Positions 43,458 through 52,198 of a DNA stretch of 53,297 bases are shown piece after piece. The stretch's first letter is position 1; the number at the start of each line of letters is the position of its first letter. Origin of the DNA: Methanobacteriota archaeon (GTDB lineage: Archaea > Thermoplasmatota > Poseidoniia > Poseidoniales > Thalassarchaeaceae); the NCBI GenBank assembly GCA_014239955.1, contig JAAZXW010000019.1, positions 1-53,297 of the forward strand. The letters are read 5' to 3'. The notes under the pieces were generated by a model. That model ran no database searches and was not told the origin of the DNA. It worked only from the letters and a program-made list of their open reading frames with translations. A program made the translations under genes and the position numbers.

Positions 43458-43778
43458 GTGGTAGACATAGCAGAGCTTGAGAGGTTCCAGCGTTGGCTCC
43501 AGTCCGAACTAGCCACTGCTTCTTCTCTCGAGGACAAATCCGATAGGGATCGCAGGCTATTACAAATCGAGATTGCGATTTCCGAGGTCGTACGTTATAG
43601 GGAGATTCTGAGCAGCCTTGAGGATTCGTCTTCTTCACCGTTTGTAGAGAGAGATGATGCCGTTCGAGACCAGGGCAATTCCGACGTAAAGCCAGTAACG
43701 AAATCAGGCGAATGCCACTCATGCGGCGCAGAAAAAATCAGCGACTTGCAGTTCTGTCCGGTTTGCGGTGAGTTCTGA
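43458..43778 (+). CDS. Small zinc-ribbon protein, unknown function
   Basis: About 106 residues from GTG 43458. A helical, charged N-terminal part (DIAELERFQRWLQSELATAS, then DRRLLQIEIAISEVVRYREIL), probably a coiled coil, is followed by an acidic linker and a C-terminal CHSCGAEKISDLQFCPVC zinc ribbon. The family is unknown to me; such ribbons occur in small regulatory and adaptor proteins. The stop codon abuts the end of convergent kptA with no gap. GTG 43440 is an alternative start. Confidence 0.6.
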   Translation: MVDIAELERFQRWLQSELATASSLEDKSDRDRRLLQIEIAISEVVRYREILSSLEDSSSSPFVERDDAVRDQGNSDVKPVTKSGECHSCGAEKISDLQFCPVCGEF

Positions 43779-44468
43779 TCATTCTTCTTCTACCCAGGAT
43801 GCTCTTAGTAACGATAGTTCGGGGTCGTCAGAACCGACAATTGACAAGTACTCTCCAGCAACGCTTTCAGTTAGGAATACTGTCACTCCAGCATGCCATA
43901 TTGTCTCTCCGGAAGCCACCATTCTAGCTGTATCTACTTCGATAATTGCCGGGTCATTGTGATGAATTCTACCAGCCTCTGCTGCATACCTAATTGAGGC
44001 TGAAAGATGTACGTGTGAGCGATCACCCGGGCTTATACCCACCTCAATCAGATTCTCTGCCTCTGCAGGATCAGACGGATAATATAACGAGTCGGGGATA
44101 TCATTCGAAGGTAGGTCTAACTCGATTTCTACAGTATGGCCGTAAGTTGCCCGCATCATGTTCGCTCGGACTTCATACCTCCCTTTCTGATCAGTTTCAG
44201 ATATCGCTCTCAAGTGGTGCGGCCTTAGCCAATGCTGGGGTCTCCTTCCACCATCTTTGAATTTCCTCACTATGTCCCTTACGTCAATCCAACCATTTAT
44301 GTCCATTTCTAAGTCGAACTTCTCTGGGGCATGCCTTAGCACAAGTGCAAGTTTCCTTGCCATTCCGTCCCTCTCTCTAGTGCTCAAGATGAACTTACCC
44401 TCGGAGTTGCAAGCAGGACATAGGTCGTCATCCGAAAAGTATCCGTGCATCGAGCATTCCCTAATCAT
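43779..44468 (-). CDS. kptA: RNA 2'-phosphotransferase KptA/Tpt1 with N-terminal zinc ribbon
   Basis: A 229-residue protein. The first 25 residues form a ribbon with ECSMHGYFSDDDLCPACN. The KptA core follows: KLALVLRHAPEKFDL, GWIDVRDIV, RYEVRANMMRATYGHTV (Arg and His of the active site) and SHVHLSASIRYAAEAG. The enzyme moves a 2'-phosphate from RNA to NAD+. Eukaryotes need it in tRNA splicing; archaeal splicing is not known to leave a 2'-phosphate, so the target in this organism is unclear. The start at 44468 is preferred to 44495. Divergent from the thiolase gene, which starts 45 nt away. Confidence 0.9.
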   Translation of the reverse strand: MIRECSMHGYFSDDDLCPACNSEGKFILSTRERDGMARKLALVLRHAPEKFDLEMDINGWIDVRDIVRKFKDGGRRPQHWLRPHHLRAISETDQKGRYEVRANMMRATYGHTVEIELDLPSNDIPDSLYYPSDPAEAENLIEVGISPGDRSHVHLSASIRYAAEAGRIHHNDPAIIEVDTARMVASGETIWHAGVTVFLTESVAGEYLSIVGSDDPELSLLRASWVEEE

Positions 44469-44513
44469 GTATCTACCTCGGTGTGGATTATTCAAGAACC
44501 CCTCGGTCGGTAG

Positions 44514-45698
44514 ATGAATTCACATTCTGGGAACCGTTATGGGCCCGACTCTCGACGAGAGCATGTGAGAGCTGTAATTGTCGATTGGAGAAGGTCTCCA
44601 TTCACCAGGGCACACAAGGGCGCACTATCGAGTACAAGGCCAGACGAATTCGCCGGCCAGGTAATCCGAGATCTTTTGGCCGACAACCCCATTGAACCTA
44701 GTGAAATCAACGATATTATCGTCGGCTGTGCTTATCCCGAGGGCGAACAAGGCTACAACATCGGCCGATTGATGACGTTCTTGGGAGGGCTGCCTCCCGA
44801 AGTACCCGGTTCCACTATCAACAGACTTTGTGGTTCCTCAATGCAGGCAATACTAACGGCATCAGCACAGATTTCAGCTGGATGGGGCGATTGTTTCTTG
44901 TGCGGCGGCGTGGAATCAATGTCTAGGGTGAAAAGAAGAGGATTCAATTGGAGCCAACATCCGACTTTGGAAAAGGAATTTCCTCAGGCGTACATCAACA
45001 TGGGGATAACCGCAGAGAATGTGGCAGATTTGTTTGAAATCTCCCGAACAGAACAGGAAGAATTCGCACTTGATTCTCATGCCAAGGCTGTAAAAGCCGA
45101 TTTAGGGGGGAATTTCTCTAGAGAGTTGGTTTCAATCACTTCCAATGGCCATGAAATTACACATGACGATTGCATTAGGACAGACTCTTCACTCGATTCA
45201 ATGTCCAGGCTGAAACCGGCATTTGTCGAAGGTGGTTCAGTGACCGCTGCCACTTCGTCACCTCTAACTGACGGGGCCGTATTTTCACTGATTTGTAGTG
45301 AGGAATTTGCCTCATCGAATTCTCTGACTCCAATTGCTGCAATTGCTGCCGGTGCCGTGACTGGCTGCCCTCCCGAGCTAATGGGGCTCGGTCCAATTTC
45401 ATCTTCCAATTTAGCCCTCGAAAGAGCAGGCTGGGATATTGCTGACATAGATGTATTCGAATTGAATGAGGCCTTTTCTTCACAGAGTTTAGCCTGTATT
45501 AAGGAGCTGGGTTTGGACACAGAGATTGTGAATATAGATGGAGGAGCCCTTGCAATCGGCCACCCACTCGGTGCATCCGGAGCAAGAATTGCATGCAAAG
45601 CTGCGAGCATTATGTCACGAAATAACAAACAAAAGGCCATGGCTTCAATGTGTATTGGTGGTGGAATGGGGATTTCTATCGCCCTCGAGACCGTTTGA
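44514..45698 (+). CDS. Thiolase (acetyl-CoA C-acetyltransferase family)
   Basis: A thiolase of up to 394 residues with all catalytic residues: the nucleophile Cys in INRLCGSSMQA, the His in GGALAIGHPLGASG and the second Cys in MCIGGGMG; the NEAF motif is also present (FELNEAFSSQS). It can split acyl-CoA in beta-oxidation or join two acetyl-CoA to acetoacetyl-CoA. The latter would feed the mevalonate route, whose later genes are next door, but the sequence looks like the degradative/bacterial class and no HMG-CoA synthase is adjacent. ATG 44514 or GTG 44565 may be the start; the core begins at RAVIVDWRRSPF. coaBC follows 44 nt later. Confidence 0.92.
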   Translation: MNSHSGNRYGPDSRREHVRAVIVDWRRSPFTRAHKGALSSTRPDEFAGQVIRDLLADNPIEPSEINDIIVGCAYPEGEQGYNIGRLMTFLGGLPPEVPGSTINRLCGSSMQAILTASAQISAGWGDCFLCGGVESMSRVKRRGFNWSQHPTLEKEFPQAYINMGITAENVADLFEISRTEQEEFALDSHAKAVKADLGGNFSRELVSITSNGHEITHDDCIRTDSSLDSMSRLKPAFVEGGSVTAATSSPLTDGAVFSLICSEEFASSNSLTPIAAIAAGAVTGCPPELMGLGPISSSNLALERAGWDIADIDVFELNEAFSSQSLACIKELGLDTEIVNIDGGALAIGHPLGASGARIACKAASIMSRNNKQKAMASMCIGGGMGISIALETV

Positions 45699-45742
45699 TG
45701 TTCTATCGACGCCCTCATCAATGACCCAGCAATAGCAAGGCC

Positions 45743-46936
45743 GTGAGCGAGGATACCGGCGTCACATCTCAAGGGACAAGCCTGGAAGGCAAGAATATCA
45801 TTCTGGCTGTCTCAGGAGGCATTGCGGCCACAGAGTCAATTAAGCTTGCAAGAGAGCTCAGAAGGCATGGGGCAAATGTATTTCCGATGATGAGTAAATC
45901 GGCTGAGAAGGTAATTTCTCCTCTCGCTTTATCATGGGGATCCGGTGTCGAAGTAGTAACCGATTGGGACCCAAAAATGTCACAACTGAGAGGTTTTGAC
46001 GGACTCATTCTCGCTCCCGCAACAAGAAATACAATTGCAAAATTTTCTCATGGATTAATCGACTCTCCAATGATGATGGCCCTTTCGGCGGCAGTCGGAA
46101 GCGACATCCCCACATTATTCGTCCCATCAATGCACAATGACTTGTTTGATGACGCTGTAACAACGGATCTTCTTTCTTCATTGGAAGAACTCGGCGTGAC
46201 AGTATTCGTCGACAAACCTTCGGAGGGTAGGAGGAAGCAACCCAGTGCAACCGCCATTGTTGCTGAGTTCTGCAATCTGTCGAATAGTAGTTTGGAAAAA
46301 CGTAAGAGGGTAGCCGTCATTCTCGGCGGAAATTCTGCCCCAATAGACTCGATCCGGAGTATTGTGAATGCCTCTTCAGGAAATACTGGTTGGGCAATCG
46401 CTGAACATTTACATCGAATGGGGCATGATGTTGTGTGCATAGTCGGTCGTACAACTAGAGAACCATCTTTCTCCTTGCCAGACGTCCGTTTCGATGAGAC
46501 GCCCGAAGGAATGCTGCTCGAGTCAATCGAACTAGCCAATTCAAATTCGGAACCAGAATATTGGATCCATGCAGCGGCTGTACTAGATTATGTGCCAAAT
46601 TTCATCAATGGCAAAAGGCCAAGCAAATTGGAGAATTGGAACATCGAACTCTATCCCACAAAGAAACACCTGAAGGAGCTAAAGGAACATATTGCAGACT
46701 CTAAGAGAATCGGTTTCAAATTGGAGGTCGATGCCGACGAAGAAGCCATATTGATGAAATCTATGAATCTAATTTCTGAAAATAATCTTGAAGCAGTAGT
46801 TGCTAATTTGTTGGATGAGGTTCGAGGAAACGCTCCAACAAGGTGTCGAATGGTATTTTCCAATGGGGCCGTGAAAAGAATCGCAGATTTGAGGGGGTTG
46901 TGCGAGGCAATTGAGGATCTAATATCCTCGAGCTGA
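45743..46936 (+). CDS. coaBC: Bifunctional phosphopantothenoylcysteine decarboxylase/phosphopantothenate-cysteine ligase
   Basis: A 397-residue CoaBC with GTG start. The flavoprotein CoaC half has VSGGIAATESIKLAREL, the APATRNTIAKFSHGL loop and VPSMHNDLF. Instead of the bacterial Cys-containing flap it has SEGRRKQPSA, close to the archaeal EGKAK form. The CoaB half starts at about residue 190 (VILGGNSAPIDSIRSIVNASSGNTG) and has HAAAVLDYVP with KRPSKLENW. It makes phosphopantetheine for coenzyme A. The upstream thiolase uses CoA, but a shared operon is not certain. proS follows after 51 nt. Confidence 0.92.
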   Translation: MSEDTGVTSQGTSLEGKNIILAVSGGIAATESIKLARELRRHGANVFPMMSKSAEKVISPLALSWGSGVEVVTDWDPKMSQLRGFDGLILAPATRNTIAKFSHGLIDSPMMMALSAAVGSDIPTLFVPSMHNDLFDDAVTTDLLSSLEELGVTVFVDKPSEGRRKQPSATAIVAEFCNLSNSSLEKRKRVAVILGGNSAPIDSIRSIVNASSGNTGWAIAEHLHRMGHDVVCIVGRTTREPSFSLPDVRFDETPEGMLLESIELANSNSEPEYWIHAAAVLDYVPNFINGKRPSKLENWNIELYPTKKHLKELKEHIADSKRIGFKLEVDADEEAILMKSMNLISENNLEAVVANLLDEVRGNAPTRCRMVFSNGAVKRIADLRGLCEAIEDLISSS

Positions 46937-46987
46937 ACCTCCGAACAAAACGAATCATTCAAGCACTACTCCAGAGAGGAAACTAAC

Positions 46988-48505
46988 GTGGCGAATCATT
47001 CTAAGGCCAAGAGGGGGATTCCCCCTAAGGAGGATTTCAACTCATGGTACCCAGCAATTGTCGAAATAGCCGATCTAGTCGACAAGAGGTATCCAATCAA
47101 GGGAATGGACGTCTGGAAGCCATACGGGCTTTCTGCAATGGGTCTGATTGACAACCTGGCCAGAACCGAGATGTCCCGAACAGATCACCAAGAGTTTCGT
47201 TTCCCGTTACTTGTTCCAGAAGGACTCCTCGACAAGGAGAATCGCCTCGTCTCCCGATTGAAGGCCGCTCGGGAAGCAGGGGTCGACCCCTCGGATTTAC
47301 GATTCGACGACGAGGAGTCGGGATTCAAGAAAGAAGTCTACTGGGTGACTCACGGTGGTGAAAATAAACTGGAAATCCCCATGTTCCTGAGACCTACTTC
47401 TGAGACTCCAATGTACACGATGTTTTCCCTCTGGATCAGGAGTCACGCTGATCTCCCATTGAAGACGTTTCAAATTGTAAATACATTCAGGTACGAGACA
47501 AAGCAGACTCGTTCATTCATTAGGGTCAGGGAGATCCATTTCTTTGAGGCTCATACTGTCCATGCTGATCAGGAGGGTGCCGACTTGCAGATTCAGGAGG
47601 ATGCGGAAATGGTCCAGACGATTATGCATGAGCTATGCCTCCCATCATTGGTCTCTAAGAGGCCTGTCTGGGACACTTTCCCAGGGGCATGGTACACAAA
47701 GGCAGCCGATGTAGTAATGCCCAATGGAAGAACCTTACAGGTCGCTACATACCATCACTATCGGGATCAGTGGGCCGATGCCTTCGATCTGTCATATGAA
47801 GACTCCATGGGGGTGACAAAATTGTGCCATCAAACAACATTTGGCATGTCGGAGAGGCTCCTGGGGGCCGTAGTAGGAATGCATGGGGATGACAAAGGCC
47901 TGATTATGCCCCCTTCAATTGCACCTTACCAGGTCGTCATCATGCCAGTGGCTGCTCATTCAGATGCAAACGTTCTACCAGCAGTTGAGGCACTTGCCCA
48001 AGACCTATCCTCCAACGGCCTCAGGACTAAGGTTGACTCTCGAGATGTTAGGCCAGGTGTGAAGCACTATGACTGGGAGATCAAAGGAGTCCCGATTAGG
48101 ATTGAGCTGGGCCCACGAGACCTATCTGCTGGCAAGTGCATAGCCACTCTGAGAACTGGTGGTAAAGTAGAGATTGATTTGGATGGCTCACCTGCCAATG
48201 TAAAGGAAATGCTATCTGAGATTTCCAATGAACTCCGTAATCGTTCTGCTTTGGTTGTTTCAGGCCTCGTTCAGAAATTCCCCATTGAGAATTTGTCAGT
48301 CAATGACTCACTTGAATCCTTGATCGAGGATGGGATTGTTTACGAGATCGCCTTCGATGGAACTGACTCTGATGCGGAATTAATTGAGAAGAAGACAGGC
48401 CTAACCCTACTCGGAGTTAGCGACAACAAATTTTCAGAAGAGAGGCCTTGCCTAGTTTCTGGTAACTTAACTCTCAAGAGGAGTTACATCGCTCGGATGT
48501 ATTGA
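46988..48505 (+). CDS. proS: Prolyl-tRNA synthetase (archaeal/eukaryal type)
   Basis: A class II synthetase of 505 residues with GTG start. The beginning (NSWYPAIVEIADLVDKRYPIKGMDVWKPYG) is typical of the archaeal-type enzyme; class II motif 2 is in RSFIRVREIHFFEAHT and motif 3-like residues in CHQTTFGMSERL. The anticodon-binding domain is at about 290-400, then a C-terminal zinc-type domain, here without Cys clusters. No bacterial editing insertion is present between motifs 2 and 3. The 3' end overlaps the convergent membrane-protein gene by 39 nt. Confidence 0.95.
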   Translation: MANHSKAKRGIPPKEDFNSWYPAIVEIADLVDKRYPIKGMDVWKPYGLSAMGLIDNLARTEMSRTDHQEFRFPLLVPEGLLDKENRLVSRLKAAREAGVDPSDLRFDDEESGFKKEVYWVTHGGENKLEIPMFLRPTSETPMYTMFSLWIRSHADLPLKTFQIVNTFRYETKQTRSFIRVREIHFFEAHTVHADQEGADLQIQEDAEMVQTIMHELCLPSLVSKRPVWDTFPGAWYTKAADVVMPNGRTLQVATYHHYRDQWADAFDLSYEDSMGVTKLCHQTTFGMSERLLGAVVGMHGDDKGLIMPPSIAPYQVVIMPVAAHSDANVLPAVEALAQDLSSNGLRTKVDSRDVRPGVKHYDWEIKGVPIRIELGPRDLSAGKCIATLRTGGKVEIDLDGSPANVKEMLSEISNELRNRSALVVSGLVQKFPIENLSVNDSLESLIEDGIVYEIAFDGTDSDAELIEKKTGLTLLGVSDNKFSEERPCLVSGNLTLKRSYIARMY

Positions 48506-49054
48506 TTTCTTGCGTAAGAATAACCCAATAATCACTAGAACTAGGAAAATAACTAGCATCGTCGCATCTACAATTCCATAATCCATCGGCTGAGTCCAGG
48601 CTGCTTGTGTGTGCAATCTCTCCCACGTGTAACCCTGCTCAATCACCAACTTGTAATTTCCATTATCAGGATTGCAAACGTATGTGAAATCTGCGATTCC
48701 GACTGAACATAGTATGTACCCCCCACCAATTAGATTGTTTATGAGTGTGCCAATTGTCCCGAGCAACCCTATTAGAAGTGTAAATAACCTCCTCCGGCCC
48801 TTCCCACTCTCTTTTGCCGACTTTAGGTCAGGAAGTTGTGGTACGAAATCAGGAAGGCTGATGTCGCCGGTTATGGATCCGATTTTCGGCTCCTCTTTTT
48901 CAATGCCAATTTGCGGAGCTAGAACACCCATCTCCTCCAGTGCCTCGCCCCCATATATCCTCTCTGCCATGGAGTATAGAATCGGGTCACCCTCTATTTC
49001 GGCAGGGTCAATCTCTCCTTCGAGGAGTCTCCTAACTGCCTCTGGGTTGGGCAT
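48467..49054 (-). CDS. Membrane protein of unknown function
   Basis: A 195-residue protein from ATG 49054 (an upstream ATG at 49087 is possible). The first 85 residues are soluble and acidic (NPEAVRRLLEGEIDPAEIEG). Two hydrophobic segments follow (LFTLLIGLLGTIGTLINNLIGG and ATMLVIFLVLVIIGLFLRKK) with an external loop of about 50 residues between them carrying two Cys (ILCSVG, YVCNPD), which might form a disulfide. No family recognised. It lies 55 nt after the transketolase genes on the same strand. Confidence 0.65.
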   Translation of the reverse strand: MPNPEAVRRLLEGEIDPAEIEGDPILYSMAERIYGGEALEEMGVLAPQIGIEKEEPKIGSITGDISLPDFVPQLPDLKSAKESGKGRRRLFTLLIGLLGTIGTLINNLIGGGYILCSVGIADFTYVCNPDNGNYKLVIEQGYTWERLHTQAAWTQPMDYGIVDATMLVIFLVLVIIGLFLRKKSIHPSDVTPLES

Positions 49055-49109
49055 ATAGGAATTTCTCGGAATCAAGGAACCTATCAAATGAACCCTAGTA
49101 CCGGCTTAC

Positions 49110-50066
49110 TCAAGCAGCGTTTTTCCGGTCTATGCACTTACGGGCCGCTTCGCAAATAGATTCGCTCGTCAAGCCAATTTCAATCATCAGTTCGGATACC
49201 CCCCCGCTCTCCCCGAATCTGTCTTTGACCCCTACCATCTCCAGTGGAATCGGGTTGTTTGATGATAGCCACTCTGCAAGTGCCCCACCCAGCCCCCCAA
49301 TTACTGAGTGATCCTCTGCAGAAACGAAGCACCCACACTGCTTAGATAGCCTTGCAAGCAAATTATCGTCCAACGGTTTGATTGTATGCATATCCACCAC
49401 AGTGCACCCAATTCCTTCTTCAGAGAGTGTAGAAGCCGCTTCGCAGGCAAGTCCAACCATAACACCACAAGCGATTATCGCTACATCATTCCCTTCTTCG
49501 AGGACTGATCCAGTCCCAATTCTCAAGTCCAGTTTGCTTTCTTCATCATACATTCTGGGAACTTTGTTTCTTCCAGTTCTCATGTATGACGGGCCTTCTA
49601 GATTCAATAACTGGACAGTCAACTCTTCTGCCGACAAATCGTCACACGGGTGAATCACAGTCATCTTTGGGATTGACCTGTACACTGCTAAATCTTCAAT
49701 TGTTTGCGCACTGCTCCCATCTGAACCAGTATGGATGCCCCCGTGGCTCCCACATATGTGCACCTGTAAGCCAGGCCGTGCTACCCCATTACGAATCTGC
49801 TCAAAGGCCCTTTCTGTGAAGATTGCGAAAGTACTGGCAAAGGGAATCTTCCCGGATGAAGCCATACCAGCCGCCACGAGCATCATATTTTGCTCGGCTA
49901 TGCCCAAGGAGACGGTTCTTTCGGGAAACTTCTCACGAAAGTGACAAGACTTAGTGGACTTACCCAGATCCGCTTCAAGGACAACGACACGAGGGTCATC
50001 TGCCAGCCTAAGGAGGGCATTCCCATATCCATCCCGAGATGCACCCCCAACCGATGGCAGGCTCAT
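49110..50066 (-). CDS. Transketolase, C-terminal subunit
   Basis: A 318-residue protein holding the pyrimidine-binding and C-terminal domains of transketolase. The conserved Glu of thiamine activation is in VSLGIAEQNMM; other blocks are FASTFAIFTERAFEQIR, HGGIHTGSDGSSAQ and the C-terminal VVDMHTIKPLD. The start codon overlaps the stop of the N-terminal subunit by 4 nt, so both are made from one message and pair to one enzyme. The split form is common in archaea and some bacteria. It supplies pentose and tetrose phosphates; sedoheptulose 7-phosphate, the GmhA substrate, is also a product. Confidence 0.93.
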   Translation of the reverse strand: MSLPSVGGASRDGYGNALLRLADDPRVVVLEADLGKSTKSCHFREKFPERTVSLGIAEQNMMLVAAGMASSGKIPFASTFAIFTERAFEQIRNGVARPGLQVHICGSHGGIHTGSDGSSAQTIEDLAVYRSIPKMTVIHPCDDLSAEELTVQLLNLEGPSYMRTGRNKVPRMYDEESKLDLRIGTGSVLEEGNDVAIIACGVMVGLACEAASTLSEEGIGCTVVDMHTIKPLDDNLLARLSKQCGCFVSAEDHSVIGGLGGALAEWLSSNNPIPLEMVGVKDRFGESGGVSELMIEIGLTSESICEAARKCIDRKNAA

Positions 50067-50929
50067 GACAATTCCTCCAATGCAATAGAAAGCTCCTCAT
50101 CATCGGGTGCCTTTCCATGGAAAGAAGGGTTATCCTCCATGAACGAGACACCCTTTCCCTTTGTGGTGTTTGCAATTATTGCTATCGGCCCCTCATCGGA
50201 TGAATCTACCCAACGGAAAACTTCCACCAGAGCGGTCATGTCATGCCCATCAACTTCTCTGACAACCCAACCAAAAGATGCGAACTTCTCTCCAATATTA
50301 CCTATCTCCATCTGAACTTCCATGAAGTCATCATTCTGTATCCTATTCCTATCAACAATTACTCGAAGATTCGATGCACTGTGATAATTTGCTGCCATCG
50401 CGGCTTCCCAGATTTGACCTTCCTGCGTCTCCCCATCACCAAGCATGACCCAGATGCTCCTTTCGCTGGAATCCATTTTAGCAGATAGTGCGCATCCTAG
50501 TCCAAATGACAATCCCATACCAAGGCTTCCAGCAGAAAAATCAACTCCCTTTGTCCAATTCATATCGACGTGGCCTTGGCAAACAGAACCCATGGTTCTG
50601 AACCCCAATAGATCCCGTTGCTCAAGAACCCCCATCTGGTGAAGGATTGCATACATTGCAGGACTAGCATGGCCTTTACTCATGATGAATCTGTCACGAT
50701 CTTCCCAGTTTGGATTGTTCGTATCGAACCTTATGCTAGTTCCGTAAAGGGCCACCATGCAGTCAATAGCTGACAAGGATCCACCGGGATGGCCGGAACC
50801 AGCGGCATTAGTCATCTTGACAATATCAATTCTGCATAATCTTGCCATTTCTTCGAGTTCATCAACTCTACCTTCCACGCCATCGCCCACGAACAAAAGT
50901 CCCGTGTCAGGGCTATTGATGGTTTTCAA
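50063..50929 (-). CDS. Transketolase, N-terminal subunit
   Basis: A 288-residue protein with the thiamine-diphosphate-binding domain. GSGHPGGSLSAID near residue 43 and LGDGETQEGQIWEA (the GDG metal and diphosphate site) are clear. Further SKGHASPAMYAIL and GSLGMGLSFGLG match transketolase. It forms the active enzyme with the C-terminal subunit encoded directly downstream. Start at 50929; the first 25 residues are not conserved-looking, so a later start is possible. It is divergent from mqnE. Confidence 0.93.
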   Translation of the reverse strand: MKTINSPDTGLLFVGDGVEGRVDELEEMARLCRIDIVKMTNAAGSGHPGGSLSAIDCMVALYGTSIRFDTNNPNWEDRDRFIMSKGHASPAMYAILHQMGVLEQRDLLGFRTMGSVCQGHVDMNWTKGVDFSAGSLGMGLSFGLGCALSAKMDSSERSIWVMLGDGETQEGQIWEAAMAANYHSASNLRVIVDRNRIQNDDFMEVQMEIGNIGEKFASFGWVVREVDGHDMTALVEVFRWVDSSDEGPIAIIANTTKGKGVSFMEDNPSFHGKAPDDEELSIALEELS

Positions 50930-51045
50930 TGATAATTTCTCAAACTACCTAGCAGAGTGGTTCAAATCATACCAATTGTCCGGGTTGATTAGAGATGACA
51001 ATTCAACCATTACCAGAAAACAATTGGCGGATAGAACTGTCCAAA

Positions 51046-52194
51046 ATGACCATCCCAATATCAGTTAGAAACGACCCATTGCTCTCTGACACGCTAGGGA
51101 CATTAATCGAAGGAGGACGGATATCAATGAAAATCGGGGCAGATTTGCACAGGAATGCCAAACTACCCGGTCTTACTGCACTAGCGAGAATGATAAAGCA
51201 GTCAAGATTTGGGAATAGCGTCTTCTTTAACGAAAATCTGCATGTAAATACCACCAATGTCTGCACTCTTGCTTGTCGGTTTTGTGCTTTCAGAAAGGGC
51301 TCTAGGCATAGTGAAGCATACTCTCTAAGCGCTGAGGATTTCATCACTCGAATCGAGCCATATCGTGGAGTAATTGACGAGGTTCATGCTGTTGGCGGAC
51401 TCCATCCTGACTGGACTATCGACAATTATTCTGAAATGTATGAATTGACGAAGAGGAACTTTCCGAATATTAGTATCAAATCACTCACGGCGGTAGAGGT
51501 GAAGCATATCGCTTCCAGATCAGGATTATCAATTAGGGAAACCCTCCAAATTCTGAAGGAATCGGGGCTAGACTCACTCCCTGGCGGCGGTGCTGAGATT
51601 TTGGTCGATTCCATAAGGGATCGGATTTGCATGGGCAAGGAGAAGTCATCCGAATATCTGGAGATTCACGAGATTGCTCACGAACTCGGAATCCCAACTA
51701 ATTGCACGATGCTTTTCGGAACAATTGAATCGATAGAGGATCGGATGACTCACTTAGACAAGCTCAGGTCTCAGCAGGACTCTTCCATGGGTTTCCAGTG
51801 CTTCGTCCCATACCCATTCCTGGAAGACAATACTCGACTTCCAGAAGCCTCACTCGCATCTGGTGAAGAGGTAATCCGAGTAATCGCATTGTCAAGAATA
51901 ATGCTTGACAACATCCCGCACATCAAGGCATACAGAATGAATATCGGAGATCACCTCGCCTCAATAGCAATCAATTCAGGAGCCGATGATATCGATGGGA
52001 CCGTTGGCCACGAGGAGATTATGCATGACGCTGGCAGTACCGCCAGCGTCGATTACGACAGTACGAAACTAGCATTTCTAATCGATTCTGCCGGACAAGA
52101 GCCAGTTAAGAGGGACTCCACATATGCCAAGTTTGAGCCGATAGATTCTGAGCCGATCAGTGATTGGCAAATTCTTCCAATCATAGGACAGTGA
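51046..52194 (+). CDS. mqnE: Radical SAM enzyme of the futalosine menaquinone route, MqnE-like
   Basis: A 382-residue radical SAM protein from ATG 51046 (ATG 50995 would add 17 residues). The iron-sulfur site is CTLACRFC (Cys 73, 77 and 80; CxxxCxxC), preceded by HVNTTNVC, a pattern shared by MqnE and MqnC. Later conserved parts include EVHAVGGLHPDW, GLDSLPGGGAEIL and GFQCFVPYPF. MqnE makes aminofutalosine from 3-[(1-carboxyvinyl)oxy]benzoate, the product of MqnA; MqnA is encoded 4 nt downstream, which favours MqnE over MqnC. MqnB, MqnC and MqnD are not in the window. Confidence 0.87.
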   Translation: MTIPISVRNDPLLSDTLGTLIEGGRISMKIGADLHRNAKLPGLTALARMIKQSRFGNSVFFNENLHVNTTNVCTLACRFCAFRKGSRHSEAYSLSAEDFITRIEPYRGVIDEVHAVGGLHPDWTIDNYSEMYELTKRNFPNISIKSLTAVEVKHIASRSGLSIRETLQILKESGLDSLPGGGAEILVDSIRDRICMGKEKSSEYLEIHEIAHELGIPTNCTMLFGTIESIEDRMTHLDKLRSQQDSSMGFQCFVPYPFLEDNTRLPEASLASGEEVIRVIALSRIMLDNIPHIKAYRMNIGDHLASIAINSGADDIDGTVGHEEIMHDAGSTASVDYDSTKLAFLIDSAGQEPVKRDSTYAKFEPIDSEPISDWQILPIIGQ

Positions 52195-52198
52195 AAAC

